Positions 17,871 to 25,455 of a stretch of DNA of 64,000 bases are shown here, piece after piece. Under the pieces are notes generated by a model. That model had not been told where the DNA came from and made no database searches. It saw nothing but the letters and a program-made list of their open reading frames with translations. Position 1 is the stretch's first letter, and every line of letters begins with the position of its first letter. The stretch spans positions 1-64,000 of the forward strand of contig JACOUL010000054.1 in assembly GCA_016177875.1 (NCBI GenBank). The letters run 5' to 3'. The translations under genes and the position numbers were made by a program. This DNA is from Burkholderiales bacterium. Its GTDB lineage: Bacteria; Pseudomonadota; Gammaproteobacteria; Burkholderiales; Burkholderiaceae_D.

Positions 17871-19124
17871 TTAATGACTCGCCCACTGAATCTTGCTGAT
17901 ATCGACGCCATCCTTGTACATCTCCCACAGCGGAGACAGATCGCGCAGCTTGGCGACCTTTTCTTTAATCAGCTGGATAGTGAAATCGATATCGGCTTCC
18001 GTGGAGAAGCGGCCGATGGTAAAACGAATCGAGCTGTGCGCCAGTTCATCGCTGCGGCCGAGCGCGCGCAAAACATACGACGGCTCCAAGCTGGCGGAGG
18101 TACAAGCCGAACCGCTCGACACTGCAATATCTTTAATCGCCATGATCAGCGATTCGCCTTCGACATAGTTGAAACTGACGTTCAAGTTGTGCGGTACGCG
18201 ATGCTCCAAATCGCCGTTGACGTAAACTTCTTCAATTTCCATCAGGCCCTTAGCCAGACGGTCGCGCAGCGATTGAATGCGCGCCAGTTCCTCTGCCATT
18301 TCTTCTTTGGCGATGCGGAAGGCCTCGCCCATGCCGACGATCTGGTGGGTCGGCAAAGTTCCGGAACGCAAACCGCGCTCATGGCCGCCGCCGTGCATCT
18401 GCGCCTCGATGCGCACGCGCGGCTTGCGGCGCACATACAGCGCGCCGATGCCTTTCGGGCCATAACTCTTGTGCGCGGAAAAGGACATCAAGTCGACCTT
18501 GGTCTTTTCCAGGTCTATCTCGACTTTGCCGGTGGCTTGCGCCGCATCGCTGTGGAAAATGATGCCCTTGCTGCGGCACAGCTCGCCGATTTCATCAATG
18601 GGTTGAATTACGCCGATCTCGTTATTAACCAGCATGACCGATACCAGGATCGTGTCCGGGCGAATTGCTTCGGCCAATTGCTGCACGGTGATCAAGCCAT
18701 TGTCTTGCGGCTGCAAATAAGTCGCTTCGAAACCTTGGCGTTCCAGCTCACGCACCGTATCCAATACCGCTTTGTGTTCAGTCTTGACGGTAATGATGTG
18801 CTTGCCCTTGGTCTTGTAGAAATGTGCCGCGCCCTTCAGAGCCAGGTTGTTGCTTTCAGTTGCGCCCGACGTCCAAATGATTTCACGCGAATCGGCATTG
18901 ACCAATGCTGCCACCTGCTCGCGCGCCTCTTCGACCGCCTTTTCCGCAGTCCAGCCATACATGTGGCTGCGCGAAGCGGGATTGCCGAACTGCTCGCGCA
19001 GATACGGAATCATCTTGTCGGCAACCCGAGGATCAACCGGCGTGGTCGCCGAATAGTCCATATAAATAGGGAAGTGGGGCGCCTTGAGGGTATCCAGCAA
19101 GCTCTTTTCCAGAGGGGCATTCAT
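17871..19124 (-). CDS. iscS: Cysteine desulfurase IscS
   Basis: PLP enzyme of 417 aa that converts cysteine to alanine and passes persulfide sulfur to IscU and tRNA-modifying enzymes. The PLP lysine is in [11 protein letters not shown] and the catalytic loop cysteine in [17 protein letters not shown], the group I (IscS) form. It has an N-terminal extension of about 15 residues compared with E. coli. It follows iscR by 25 bases, the first enzyme gene of the operon. Confidence 0.96.
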   Translation of the reverse strand: MNAPLEKSLLDTLKAPHFPIYMDYSATTPVDPRVADKMIPYLREQFGNPASRSHMYGWTAEKAVEEAREQVAALVNADSREIIWTSGATESNNLALKGAAHFYKTKGKHIITVKTEHKAVLDTVRELERQGFEATYLQPQDNGLITVQQLAEAIRPDTILVSVMLVNNEIGVIQPIDEIGELCRSKGIIFHSDAAQATGKVEIDLEKTKVDLMSFSAHKSYGPKGIGALYVRRKPRVRIEAQMHGGGHERGLRSGTLPTHQIVGMGEAFRIAKEEMAEELARIQSLRDRLAKGLMEIEEVYVNGDLEHRVPHNLNVSFNYVEGESLIMAIKDIAVSSGSACTSASLEPSYVLRALGRSDELAHSSIRFTIGRFSTEADIDFTIQLIKEKVAKLRDLSPLWEMYKDGVDISKIQWASH

Positions 19125-19149
19125 TGCATCAACTCCAAATCAAACTCCA

Positions 19150-19635
19150 TCAAGCAACGTGCGAGCGAACAATCGACATCACACGCTGGTCGGCAGGCAT
19201 CTCGCCAGCCTGCTTCATTTTTTGCTGATCAACCAAATCCTTCAGCGACACCGAATCCAAATATTCGACCATCTTGGCATTCAACGTCGTCCACAGTTCG
19301 TGCGTCATACAGCGCGAGCCGTTCGGATGATCCGGGCTATGGCAATTTTCTTTGCCGCCGCACTGAGTCGCATCCAGCGGCTCATCCACCGCGATGATGA
19401 TGTCGGCAACAGTCACATCTTCCGCTTTGCGAGCGAGATTATAGCCACCGCCCGGCCCTCTTACCGATTCGACAATTTCATGGCGGCGCAGCTTGCCAAA
19501 CAATTGCTCCAAATAAGAAAGCGAAATCTCTTGCCGGCGACTAATGCCCGCCAGCGTCACCGGTCCTTTGTCTTGCCGCATTGCCAAATCAATCATGGCG
19601 GTCACCGCAAAACGTCCTTTGGTTGTTAGTCTCAT
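19150..19635 (-). CDS. iscR: Fe-S-sensing Rrf2-family repressor IscR
   Basis: Regulator of 161 aa. The N-terminal winged helix (RFAVTAMIDLAMRQ) is followed by three cysteines in CGGKENC and SRCMTHELW; the family binds a [2Fe-2S] cluster there with a nearby His. The first two are spaced C-x5-C as in E. coli, but the second-to-third gap is 10 residues rather than 5, a longer loop. As holo-protein it should repress its own promoter, and a matching site lies at 19722-19746. It heads the isc operon. Confidence 0.94.
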   Translation of the reverse strand: MRLTTKGRFAVTAMIDLAMRQDKGPVTLAGISRRQEISLSYLEQLFGKLRRHEIVESVRGPGGGYNLARKAEDVTVADIIIAVDEPLDATQCGGKENCHSPDHPNGSRCMTHELWTTLNAKMVEYLDSVSLKDLVDQQKMKQAGEMPADQRVMSIVRSHVA

Positions 19636-19713
19636 GTCTCCTCCGCTGAATCAATTGTCATAAGTCAAAAATTAACAAAATACAATTTTTGTTTTCCCTG
19701 ATCGAACGTATTA

Positions 19714-19746
19714 AGTATATCAAAGTTGACTAATTTTGTCAGGTAT
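19714..19746 (-). promoter_or_regulatory. isc operon promoter with an overlapping type-1 IscR site
   Basis: Read on the minus strand: -35 CTGACA (19737-19742), 17 bases, -10 TATACT (19714-19719). A 25-bp site at 19722-19746, ATACCTGAC and AGTCAACTTT around an A/T core, fits the type-1 IscR consensus known in E. coli (ATASYYGACT...AGTCRRSTAT). Binding here would block RNA polymerase when clusters are plentiful. Confidence 0.8.
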
Positions 19747-19757
19747 AGGACCAAGGG

Positions 19758-19779
19758 AAGAGTGCCGTCCGGCACTCTT
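19758..19779. terminator. Perfect hairpin between an outer-membrane gene and the isc promoter
   Basis: AAGAGTGCCG and CGGCACTCTT form a 10-bp stem with a very short loop. On the minus strand it follows the outer-membrane gene's stop at 19806, but only a weak T/C run follows, so termination is likely but not certain. Confidence 0.5.
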
Positions 19780-19805
19780 CAGGAAACACATAACGCGCGA
19801 AGCCG

Positions 19806-20672
19806 CTATTTTCCGGAAAATTGAATTTGCAGGCGTAAAAACGCCATGACGGAAGTATCTCGTGTGCCGTAATACGGCAGGAGTTCGTTGGGAATTATAC
19901 GGCGACTCACTAATCCGCCGATATTGAAACGCACCGGGCCGCGATTGATCACGTCGTACAAATAACCGAGCGTGATTTTGCGCGCGCTGTAGCGTTGCTG
20001 ATGCGATCCTTCCTCATCCTGGAATAGCTCATCGTTGCCTGCGCGTTCTAAACGGCCGAAGACCGTATGATGCTGATCAAAGCGCATGGCCGATTCCATC
20101 AAATACGCATTACCGGCAAAATCGCCACCGGCGCGTCCCCAGGCTAAGGTGGTATTCCACGGATTAGTGCCGGCATAGCCTCGATAAGTCGCCGACATCG
20201 TCGTGCGATGGCTCGCACTCGCACCGGGGAATTGGTCCGGACTTTCTCGGTAACCTCGACTAATCTGCACACCCCAGTTAGGTCCTAAGGTGTAGGAAAG
20301 CCGTTTGGTAGTCGAATCTAATTTGAGAAATTCGGTATTACGCGTACGTTCGGTTTCGCGTGCTTTGAAAATCGCGCCTTCCAGTTTCAGATTGCGCCAG
20401 GAGTAACCCAAGGCCGCCATGCTGGAAGCAATGTTGGATGAACTTAGCCAATGAATGCTCGGCCAGAAGTCGACGATCTTATGCAAACCTTCCAGCGTGC
20501 CGGATTCGAATTGCCAGGAAAGCTGAGCGAACTGGCGGGTATCCGGCACGCTTGCGTAGGGCGTGTACGCAATGGAAGTATCTGCTTCAACAGCGTTTTC
20601 AGCTGCTTGCGCATTCACGAGAAACGCGCAAAAGCATCCTGTCGATAGCACCGCCGCACGAGCTGCCGTCAT
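19806..20672 (-). CDS. Exported beta-barrel-like outer-membrane protein, function unknown
   Basis: Protein of 288 aa from the ATG at 20672, which has GGGAGGAAGC just ahead; the frame extends to 20717 without a ribosome site. A signal peptide ends near NAQAAE. The rest is rich in alternating, aromatic strands (TMSATYRGYAGTN; MAFLRLQIQFSG at the end), fitting a 10-14-strand barrel. I do not recognise the family; the ending and the YGTRDTSVMAFLRLQ strand recall outer-membrane proteins paired with metal or copper resistance, which is only a hint. An unusual operator-like repeat array lies about 90-145 bases upstream. Confidence 0.6.
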   Translation of the reverse strand: MTAARAAVLSTGCFCAFLVNAQAAENAVEADTSIAYTPYASVPDTRQFAQLSWQFESGTLEGLHKIVDFWPSIHWLSSSNIASSMAALGYSWRNLKLEGAIFKARETERTRNTEFLKLDSTTKRLSYTLGPNWGVQISRGYRESPDQFPGASASHRTTMSATYRGYAGTNPWNTTLAWGRAGGDFAGNAYLMESAMRFDQHHTVFGRLERAGNDELFQDEEGSHQQRYSARKITLGYLYDVINRGPVRFNIGGLVSRRIIPNELLPYYGTRDTSVMAFLRLQIQFSGK

Positions 20673-20763
20673 TGCTTCCTCCCCTTCCCGGAAAAGGCGT
20701 CGGAAGCAATAGTGCAAGCTTCGTACCAGATCATTAGATCGGGTTTACAGAGGGGAGAACACG

Positions 20764-20816
20764 CGTAAGGACGGAACTTCTTTCGTAAGCTTTACACTGA
20801 ACTCGTAAGCTTTACA
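20764..20816 (-). promoter_or_regulatory. Operator-like direct repeats with a 20-bp period
   Basis: CGTAAG occurs at 20764-20769, 20784-20789 and 20804-20809, exactly 20 bp apart. The last two are part of a 14-bp repeat, TCGTAAGCTTTACA, at 20783-20796 and 20803-20816. The array lies between the UDG-like stop (20826) and the outer-membrane gene (start 20672), so it most likely controls the latter. Tandem direct repeats in phase suit a dimeric response regulator of the OmpR type (inference). Confidence 0.6.
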
Positions 20817-20825
20817 GAAAAGGCA

Positions 20826-21617
20826 TCATGCTTTATGAAGTAAAGACATCGGCCCGAACAAGACTTGCATGGCGGGATTGTCGATAAAACTCAAATTGTA
20901 AGGATGCTCGGCGACGGCCTTCGGAAAGCGCTCATTGGAAGGCAAAGCTTTTAATTGTTCGGCGATTTTTCCCCAAAGCACGAGAGTCGGTGCTTGTTCG
21001 CCTTGCTTTTCCGCGCGATCGGCCAGCGCATCCAGCACGGTTTGCAAAAACGGTTGCCACGCTTTGGCCTCCTTCAACGGCGGCACATGCGGACGAAACA
21101 CCAAGGCTGCATTCAAAAGCAAAAACCCGTGACGGGTTAAATTGTCCTGAAGCTCCGCCAGCGTTTGTGTGTAGGATGACGGTGCGGCGCGCACTTTGGC
21201 GGCGACTTGCGCGACGGCTTCCCCCGACGTATTCCCCTTCTTCAGTTCGCCGCTTGCAACCAACAGCATCTTCATGAAATTGCGCAGCGAGGTCGCGCGA
21301 TTGACTTGCTTGGACAAGCCAGTATCCGACCACAGCGATTGCACCGCCCCATCCATAAAACAGAATCCGGTCGCGCTTTCCTGCCGCGGATAAGGCCCCT
21401 CTCCTACCAAGACGTAACGCACCGATTCAAGCGGTTGCGCGAAGGCTGCGAACAAGCGGCCATTCGTTGGCAGGTAGTCGTCTTTAACGAGCCCATCCAG
21501 ATAAGTAGGATGCGCCTCTGCCAAGGCTTCCAGGCCTGCCTTCAACACCGGCCGCCACGAAGCATGGGCCAGCGGCAGCATGTCGAGAATCTCGGCCGGT
21601 ACGCGTCTGTCCATCAT
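20826..21617 (-). CDS. Uracil-DNA-glycosylase-fold protein lacking the catalytic Asp
   Basis: Protein of 263 aa with the family-1 UDG layout. The water-activating motif GQDPYH is replaced by GEGPYP (72-77), so the catalytic Asp is Gly and the following His is Pro. The aromatic stacking segment (TGFCF), the uracil-reading Asn (LLLNAALV, Asn169) and the second-motif His-Pro (EHPYNLSF, 238-239) remain. So it may still bind uracil or DNA but is unlikely to cut by the normal mechanism. Its ATG overlaps the uvrB stop by 4 bases, which suggests co-translation with a repair helicase. A true UDG may be elsewhere in the genome. Confidence 0.75.
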   Translation of the reverse strand: MMDRRVPAEILDMLPLAHASWRPVLKAGLEALAEAHPTYLDGLVKDDYLPTNGRLFAAFAQPLESVRYVLVGEGPYPRQESATGFCFMDGAVQSLWSDTGLSKQVNRATSLRNFMKMLLVASGELKKGNTSGEAVAQVAAKVRAAPSSYTQTLAELQDNLTRHGFLLLNAALVFRPHVPPLKEAKAWQPFLQTVLDALADRAEKQGEQAPTLVLWGKIAEQLKALPSNERFPKAVAEHPYNLSFIDNPAMQVLFGPMSLLHKA

Positions 21618-23707
21618 TTGCCCGCTATGGGAACCACGTTATCTTCTCCGGCTGCGCCGAACAGATTTTCCTTGAGCTTATGCAGCTGGTCGCGCACCTG
21701 CGCCGCCTTCTCGAATTCCAAATTTTTCGCATGATCGAGCATCAGTTTTTCCAGCCGCTTGATTTCCTTGCTGACCTGCTTTTCGCTCATGGCTTCGTAC
21801 TTGGCGTGCTCCTGCGCCACCTGCAGCGCCGCCTTGGCTTCTTCCGGATCGTAGACGCCATCGATCAAGTCACGGATTTCCTTCTTGACGCCGACCGGTG
21901 TAATCCCGTGCTCCGTGTTGAAAGCCACCTGCTTGGCGCGGCGCCGGTCGGTTTCGCCGATTGCGCGCCTCATCGAATCGGTGATCCTGTCGCCGTACAG
22001 GATCGCCGTGCCGTTCAGGTTGCGCGCCGCGCGGCCGATGGTTTGGATCAGGCTGCGTTCCGAACGAAGGAAACCTTCTTTGTCGGCGTCGAGAATCGCC
22101 ACCAGCGAGACTTCCGGAATATCCAAACCTTCACGCAAGAGGTTAATGCCGACCAGCACATCAAAGGTTCCGAGACGCAAGTCACGAATGATCTCCACGC
22201 GTTCTACCGTATCGATATCGCTGTGTAGATACCGTACCTTGATCCCGTTGTCGCTCAGGAATTCCGTAAGCTGCTCAGCCATACGCTTGGTCAGGGTCGT
22301 CACCAGTACGCGCTCGTTCTTCTTCACGCGTTCGGTGATCTCCGACATCAAATCATCCACCTGCGTGCTCGCCGGACGCACCTCCACCTTGGGATCGATC
22401 AAGCCGGTCGGGCGCACCACTTGCTCCACCACTTGCCCGGCGTGCTCCATCTCATAGGTCGCGGGCGTGGCGGAAACGAACACGGTTTGCCGCATCTTGG
22501 ATTCGAATTCCTCGAATTTCAGCGGCCGGTTATCCAGCGCGGACGGCAGACGGAAGCCGTAATCCACCAGATTGGTCTTGCGCGCACGGTCGCCGTTGTA
22601 CATGCCGTTCAACTGGCCCATCATGACATGCGACTCGTCCAGGAACATCAAGGCGTCCGACGGCAAATAGTCCACCAAGGTCGGAGGCGGCTCGCCCGGT
22701 TTGGCGCCGGACAAATGGCGCGAATAGTTTTCAATGCCCTTGGTGAAGCCGATCTCGGCCATCATCTCCAAGTCGAAGCGCGTGCGCTGCTCCAGGCGCT
22801 GCTCTTCCACCAGCTTGCCCTGCTGGCGGAACCACTCCAGCCGTTCGCGCAATTCTTCCTTGATGGTTTCGATCGCGCGCAGCACGGTCGAACGCGGCGT
22901 GACGTAATGCGAACCCGGATACACCGTAAAACGCGGAATCTTTTGCCGTACTTTGCCGGTCAAGGGATCGAATAATTGCAGGCTATCGATCTCGTCATCG
23001 AAAGTCTCGACGCGTAGCGCCAGCTCGGCGTGTTCCGCCGGAAAGATATCGATGGTGTCGCCCCGCACACGGAAGGTGCCGCGCGCAAAATCGATTTCAT
23101 TACGCGTGTACTGCATCTGAATCAGGCGGGCGATGACGTCGCGCTGGCTGACCTTATCCTTGGCGCGCAAGGTCAAAATCATTTGGTGATACTCGTTCGG
23201 ATTACCGATACCGTAAATCGCCGACACGGTCGCCACGATCACCACGTCGCGCCGCTCCATCAGGGATTTGGTGCACGACAAGCGCATTTGCTCGATATGC
23301 TCATTGATCGAGGAATCCTTCTCGATGAACAAGTCGCGCTGCGGCACGTAGGCTTCCGGCTGGTAGTAATCGTAATAGCTGACGAAGTATTCCACTGCGT
23401 TCTGCGGAAAGAATTCCCGGAATTCGCTGTAAAGCTGCGCCGCCAAGGTCTTGTTGGGCGCAAACACGATAGCCGGCCGGCCGAGCCGCGCAATGACATT
23501 GGCCATGGTGTAAGTCTTGCCGGAACCCGTAACCCCCAATAGAGTCTGGAACGATAAGCCATCCTCCACGCCCTCTACCAACTTGACAATGGCGCCCGGC
23601 TGGTCTCCCGCGGGAGCAAACGGTTGGTAAAGCTTATAGGGTGAATCCGGGAAGGTGACGATTTTCGACTCGTCGATATTACTGGTAACCTGGGATAGAT
23701 CTGCCAT
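21614..23707 (-). CDS. uvrB: Excinuclease ABC subunit UvrB
   Basis: Damage-verifying helicase of nucleotide-excision repair, 697 aa. Walker A is in [13 protein letters not shown], the DEAD-like box in MFLDESHV, the beta-hairpin in [13 protein letters not shown], helicase motif VI in QTIGRAARN, and the C-terminal UVR domain that contacts UvrC in [22 protein letters not shown]. Length is typical. It is followed with a 4-base overlap by the UDG-like gene and is divergent from an aminotransferase gene. Confidence 0.97.
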   Translation of the reverse strand: MADLSQVTSNIDESKIVTFPDSPYKLYQPFAPAGDQPGAIVKLVEGVEDGLSFQTLLGVTGSGKTYTMANVIARLGRPAIVFAPNKTLAAQLYSEFREFFPQNAVEYFVSYYDYYQPEAYVPQRDLFIEKDSSINEHIEQMRLSCTKSLMERRDVVIVATVSAIYGIGNPNEYHQMILTLRAKDKVSQRDVIARLIQMQYTRNEIDFARGTFRVRGDTIDIFPAEHAELALRVETFDDEIDSLQLFDPLTGKVRQKIPRFTVYPGSHYVTPRSTVLRAIETIKEELRERLEWFRQQGKLVEEQRLEQRTRFDLEMMAEIGFTKGIENYSRHLSGAKPGEPPPTLVDYLPSDALMFLDESHVMMGQLNGMYNGDRARKTNLVDYGFRLPSALDNRPLKFEEFESKMRQTVFVSATPATYEMEHAGQVVEQVVRPTGLIDPKVEVRPASTQVDDLMSEITERVKKNERVLVTTLTKRMAEQLTEFLSDNGIKVRYLHSDIDTVERVEIIRDLRLGTFDVLVGINLLREGLDIPEVSLVAILDADKEGFLRSERSLIQTIGRAARNLNGTAILYGDRITDSMRRAIGETDRRRAKQVAFNTEHGITPVGVKKEIRDLIDGVYDPEEAKAALQVAQEHAKYEAMSEKQVSKEIKRLEKLMLDHAKNLEFEKAAQVRDQLHKLKENLFGAAGEDNVVPIAGK

Positions 23708-23793
23708 CGTTGGATGACCTTTGGTAAAATGTGTGCCTCAATACAACCCCGCTGCCAATCACGCTTTGACAGCGAATTTTTCATGTTATCACG

Positions 23794-25008
23794 ATGAACG
23801 CATCCCTTCCCGCCTCGCTTTTCAGCAACATTGAGATGGCTCCACGCGACCCGATCCTGGGCGTTACCGAAGCATTCAATGCCGACAAGAACCCGAACAA
23901 GACCAACCTGGGCGTTGGCGTTTATTACGACGACAACGGCAAAGTGCCCTTGCTCGAATGCGTAAAAAAAGCCGAAGCGCAGCTGATGGAAAAGCTCGCG
24001 CCGCGCACCTATTTGCCGATAGACGGCCTGGCCGCCTACGACAAAGCAGTTCAAGAATTGGTATTTGGGGCCGACAGCTCAGTCGTTCAAGAAAAACGTG
24101 CGATTACCGTGCAAGCCCTGGGCGGCACCGGCGCATTGAAACTCGGCGCCGACTTCCTGCAGCGTTTCTCGCCGAAATCCGACGTGTGGATCAGCGACCC
24201 CAGCTGGGAAAACCATCGTGCCCTGTTCGAAGCGGCAGGTTTCAAGGTCAACAATTATCCCTACTACGATACCGCTACCAAAGGCGTGAATTTCGCCGGT
24301 ATGTTGGGCGCACTGAAAGACATGCCGGCCGGCGCGATCGTGCTGCTGCACGCTTGCTGCCATAACCCGACCGGCGCCGACTTGACCGACGACCAATGGA
24401 CCGAAGTGATTCAAGTCGTCACGCAACGCGGCTTGATTCCTTTCCTAGATATGGCATATCAAGGCTTCGGCGACGGCATCGACGCCGACGGCAAGGTCGT
24501 GCGTCGCTTCGCAGAGGCCGGCGGCCCGCTGTTCGTATCGAACTCGTTTTCGAAGTCGTTCTCGCTCTACGGTGAGCGTGTCGGTGCACTGAGTATCGTA
24601 TCCGCCACGGCAGAAGAAGCGGCGCGCGTGCTGTCGCAATTAAAGCGCGTGGTTCGCACCAACTATTCCAATCCGCCGATCCACGGCGGCCAAGTAGTCG
24701 CCACCGTGCTGTCGACCCCGGAACTGCGCAAGATGTGGGAAGAAGAACTTGCCGGCATGCGCGTACGCATCCGCGAAATGCGCCAAGCCTTAGTCGAGAC
24801 GCTCAAAGCAAAAGCGCCGAATCAGGATTTCGATTTCGTCATCAAGCAACGCGGCATGTTTTCGTATTCCGGCTTAACCAAGCCGCAAGTCGACCGCCTG
24901 CGCGACGAGTTTTCGATCTATGCGGTCGACACCGGCCGTATTTGCGTCGCTGCGTTGAACTCGAAAAACATCGACACTGTCGCTGATGCAATTGCCAAGG
25001 TGCTGTGA
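23794..25008 (+). CDS. Aspartate/aromatic-amino-acid aminotransferase
   Basis: PLP enzyme of 404 aa, fold type I, subgroup I-alpha. The PLP lysine is Lys254 in SNSFSKSFSLYGERVG; other family marks are ACCHNPTGADLT and an Arg in the C-terminal GRICVAALN. It interconverts aspartate or tyrosine/phenylalanine with their 2-oxo acids. The AspC/TyrB choice cannot be made from motifs alone. It sits alone, divergent from uvrB and just before tRNA-Asn; a shared transcript with the tRNA is unlikely because the tRNA has its own promoter. Confidence 0.92.
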   Translation: MNASLPASLFSNIEMAPRDPILGVTEAFNADKNPNKTNLGVGVYYDDNGKVPLLECVKKAEAQLMEKLAPRTYLPIDGLAAYDKAVQELVFGADSSVVQEKRAITVQALGGTGALKLGADFLQRFSPKSDVWISDPSWENHRALFEAAGFKVNNYPYYDTATKGVNFAGMLGALKDMPAGAIVLLHACCHNPTGADLTDDQWTEVIQVVTQRGLIPFLDMAYQGFGDGIDADGKVVRRFAEAGGPLFVSNSFSKSFSLYGERVGALSIVSATAEEAARVLSQLKRVVRTNYSNPPIHGGQVVATVLSTPELRKMWEEELAGMRVRIREMRQALVETLKAKAPNQDFDFVIKQRGMFSYSGLTKPQVDRLRDEFSIYAVDTGRICVAALNSKNIDTVADAIAKVL

Positions 25009-25032
25009 TTCGACAGAAATAGTTGCAGGCTT

Positions 25033-25062
25033 TTGACAATGCTCTGGAAACCAGCCTATAAT
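25033..25062 (+). promoter_or_regulatory. Promoter of tRNA-Asn
   Basis: TTGACA (25033-25038) and TATAAT (25057-25062), both perfect consensus, 18 bp apart, ending 11 bases before the tRNA. A strong sigma-70 promoter. Confidence 0.9.
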
Positions 25063-25073
25063 ATCGCCTCTGT

Positions 25074-25149
25074 TCCCTGATAGCTCAGTCGGTAGAGCGA
25101 CGGACTGTTAATCCGCAGGTCCCTGGTTCGAGTCCAGGTCGGGGAGCCA
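25074..25149 (+). tRNA. tRNA-Asn (anticodon GTT)
   Basis: A 76-nt gene with encoded CCA. The acceptor stem TCCCTGA pairs with TCGGGGA (one G-T pair); D arm AGCTCAGTCGGTAGAGC; anticodon GTT at 25107-25109; TTCGAGT in the T loop; discriminator G at 25146. Its own promoter and terminator flank it. No integrated element is seen at its 3' end. Confidence 0.97.
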
Positions 25150-25158
25150 AAAGATTCA

Positions 25159-25188
25159 AGGGCTTACGTGCAAGCGTAAGCCCTTTTT
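25159..25188 (+). terminator. Rho-independent terminator of tRNA-Asn
   Basis: Perfect 10-bp stem AGGGCTTACG/CGTAAGCCCT with a 6-base loop, followed by TTTT. Confidence 0.93.
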
Positions 25189-25455
25189 CATTGGCTCATT
25201 ATCTGAATATTTCCCGCATGGCGATGCCTTTTCCCGGTATCTACTCAATTGAGCATTCGCCAACCCCAAGCCGAACAGAATAATCTACGGCTCAAGCAAG
25301 CGAAAAAACACGCGCTCAAAAAGAAAATTTTTCTTTTCTCCCCGCCGCCAAGAATCAGTCCTTCAGCCAGTTTACAGTCGTAACGGAACTTCGGATCGCT
25401 TACCAACCCCAACATATTGGTCTAGCATTTCCTAATATGTCGAGAGTTTTTCTGC

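Noticed and set aside
17874..19397. 507-codon plus-strand frame opposite iscS and iscR
   Set aside because: A long shadow of high-G+C coding on the other strand; the product has no recognisable domain and lies wholly over two certain genes.
25190..25455. An integrated element at tRNA-Asn
   Set aside because: No integrase gene or repeat of the tRNA 3' end follows; the terminator and a GGDEF/EAL gene come directly after.
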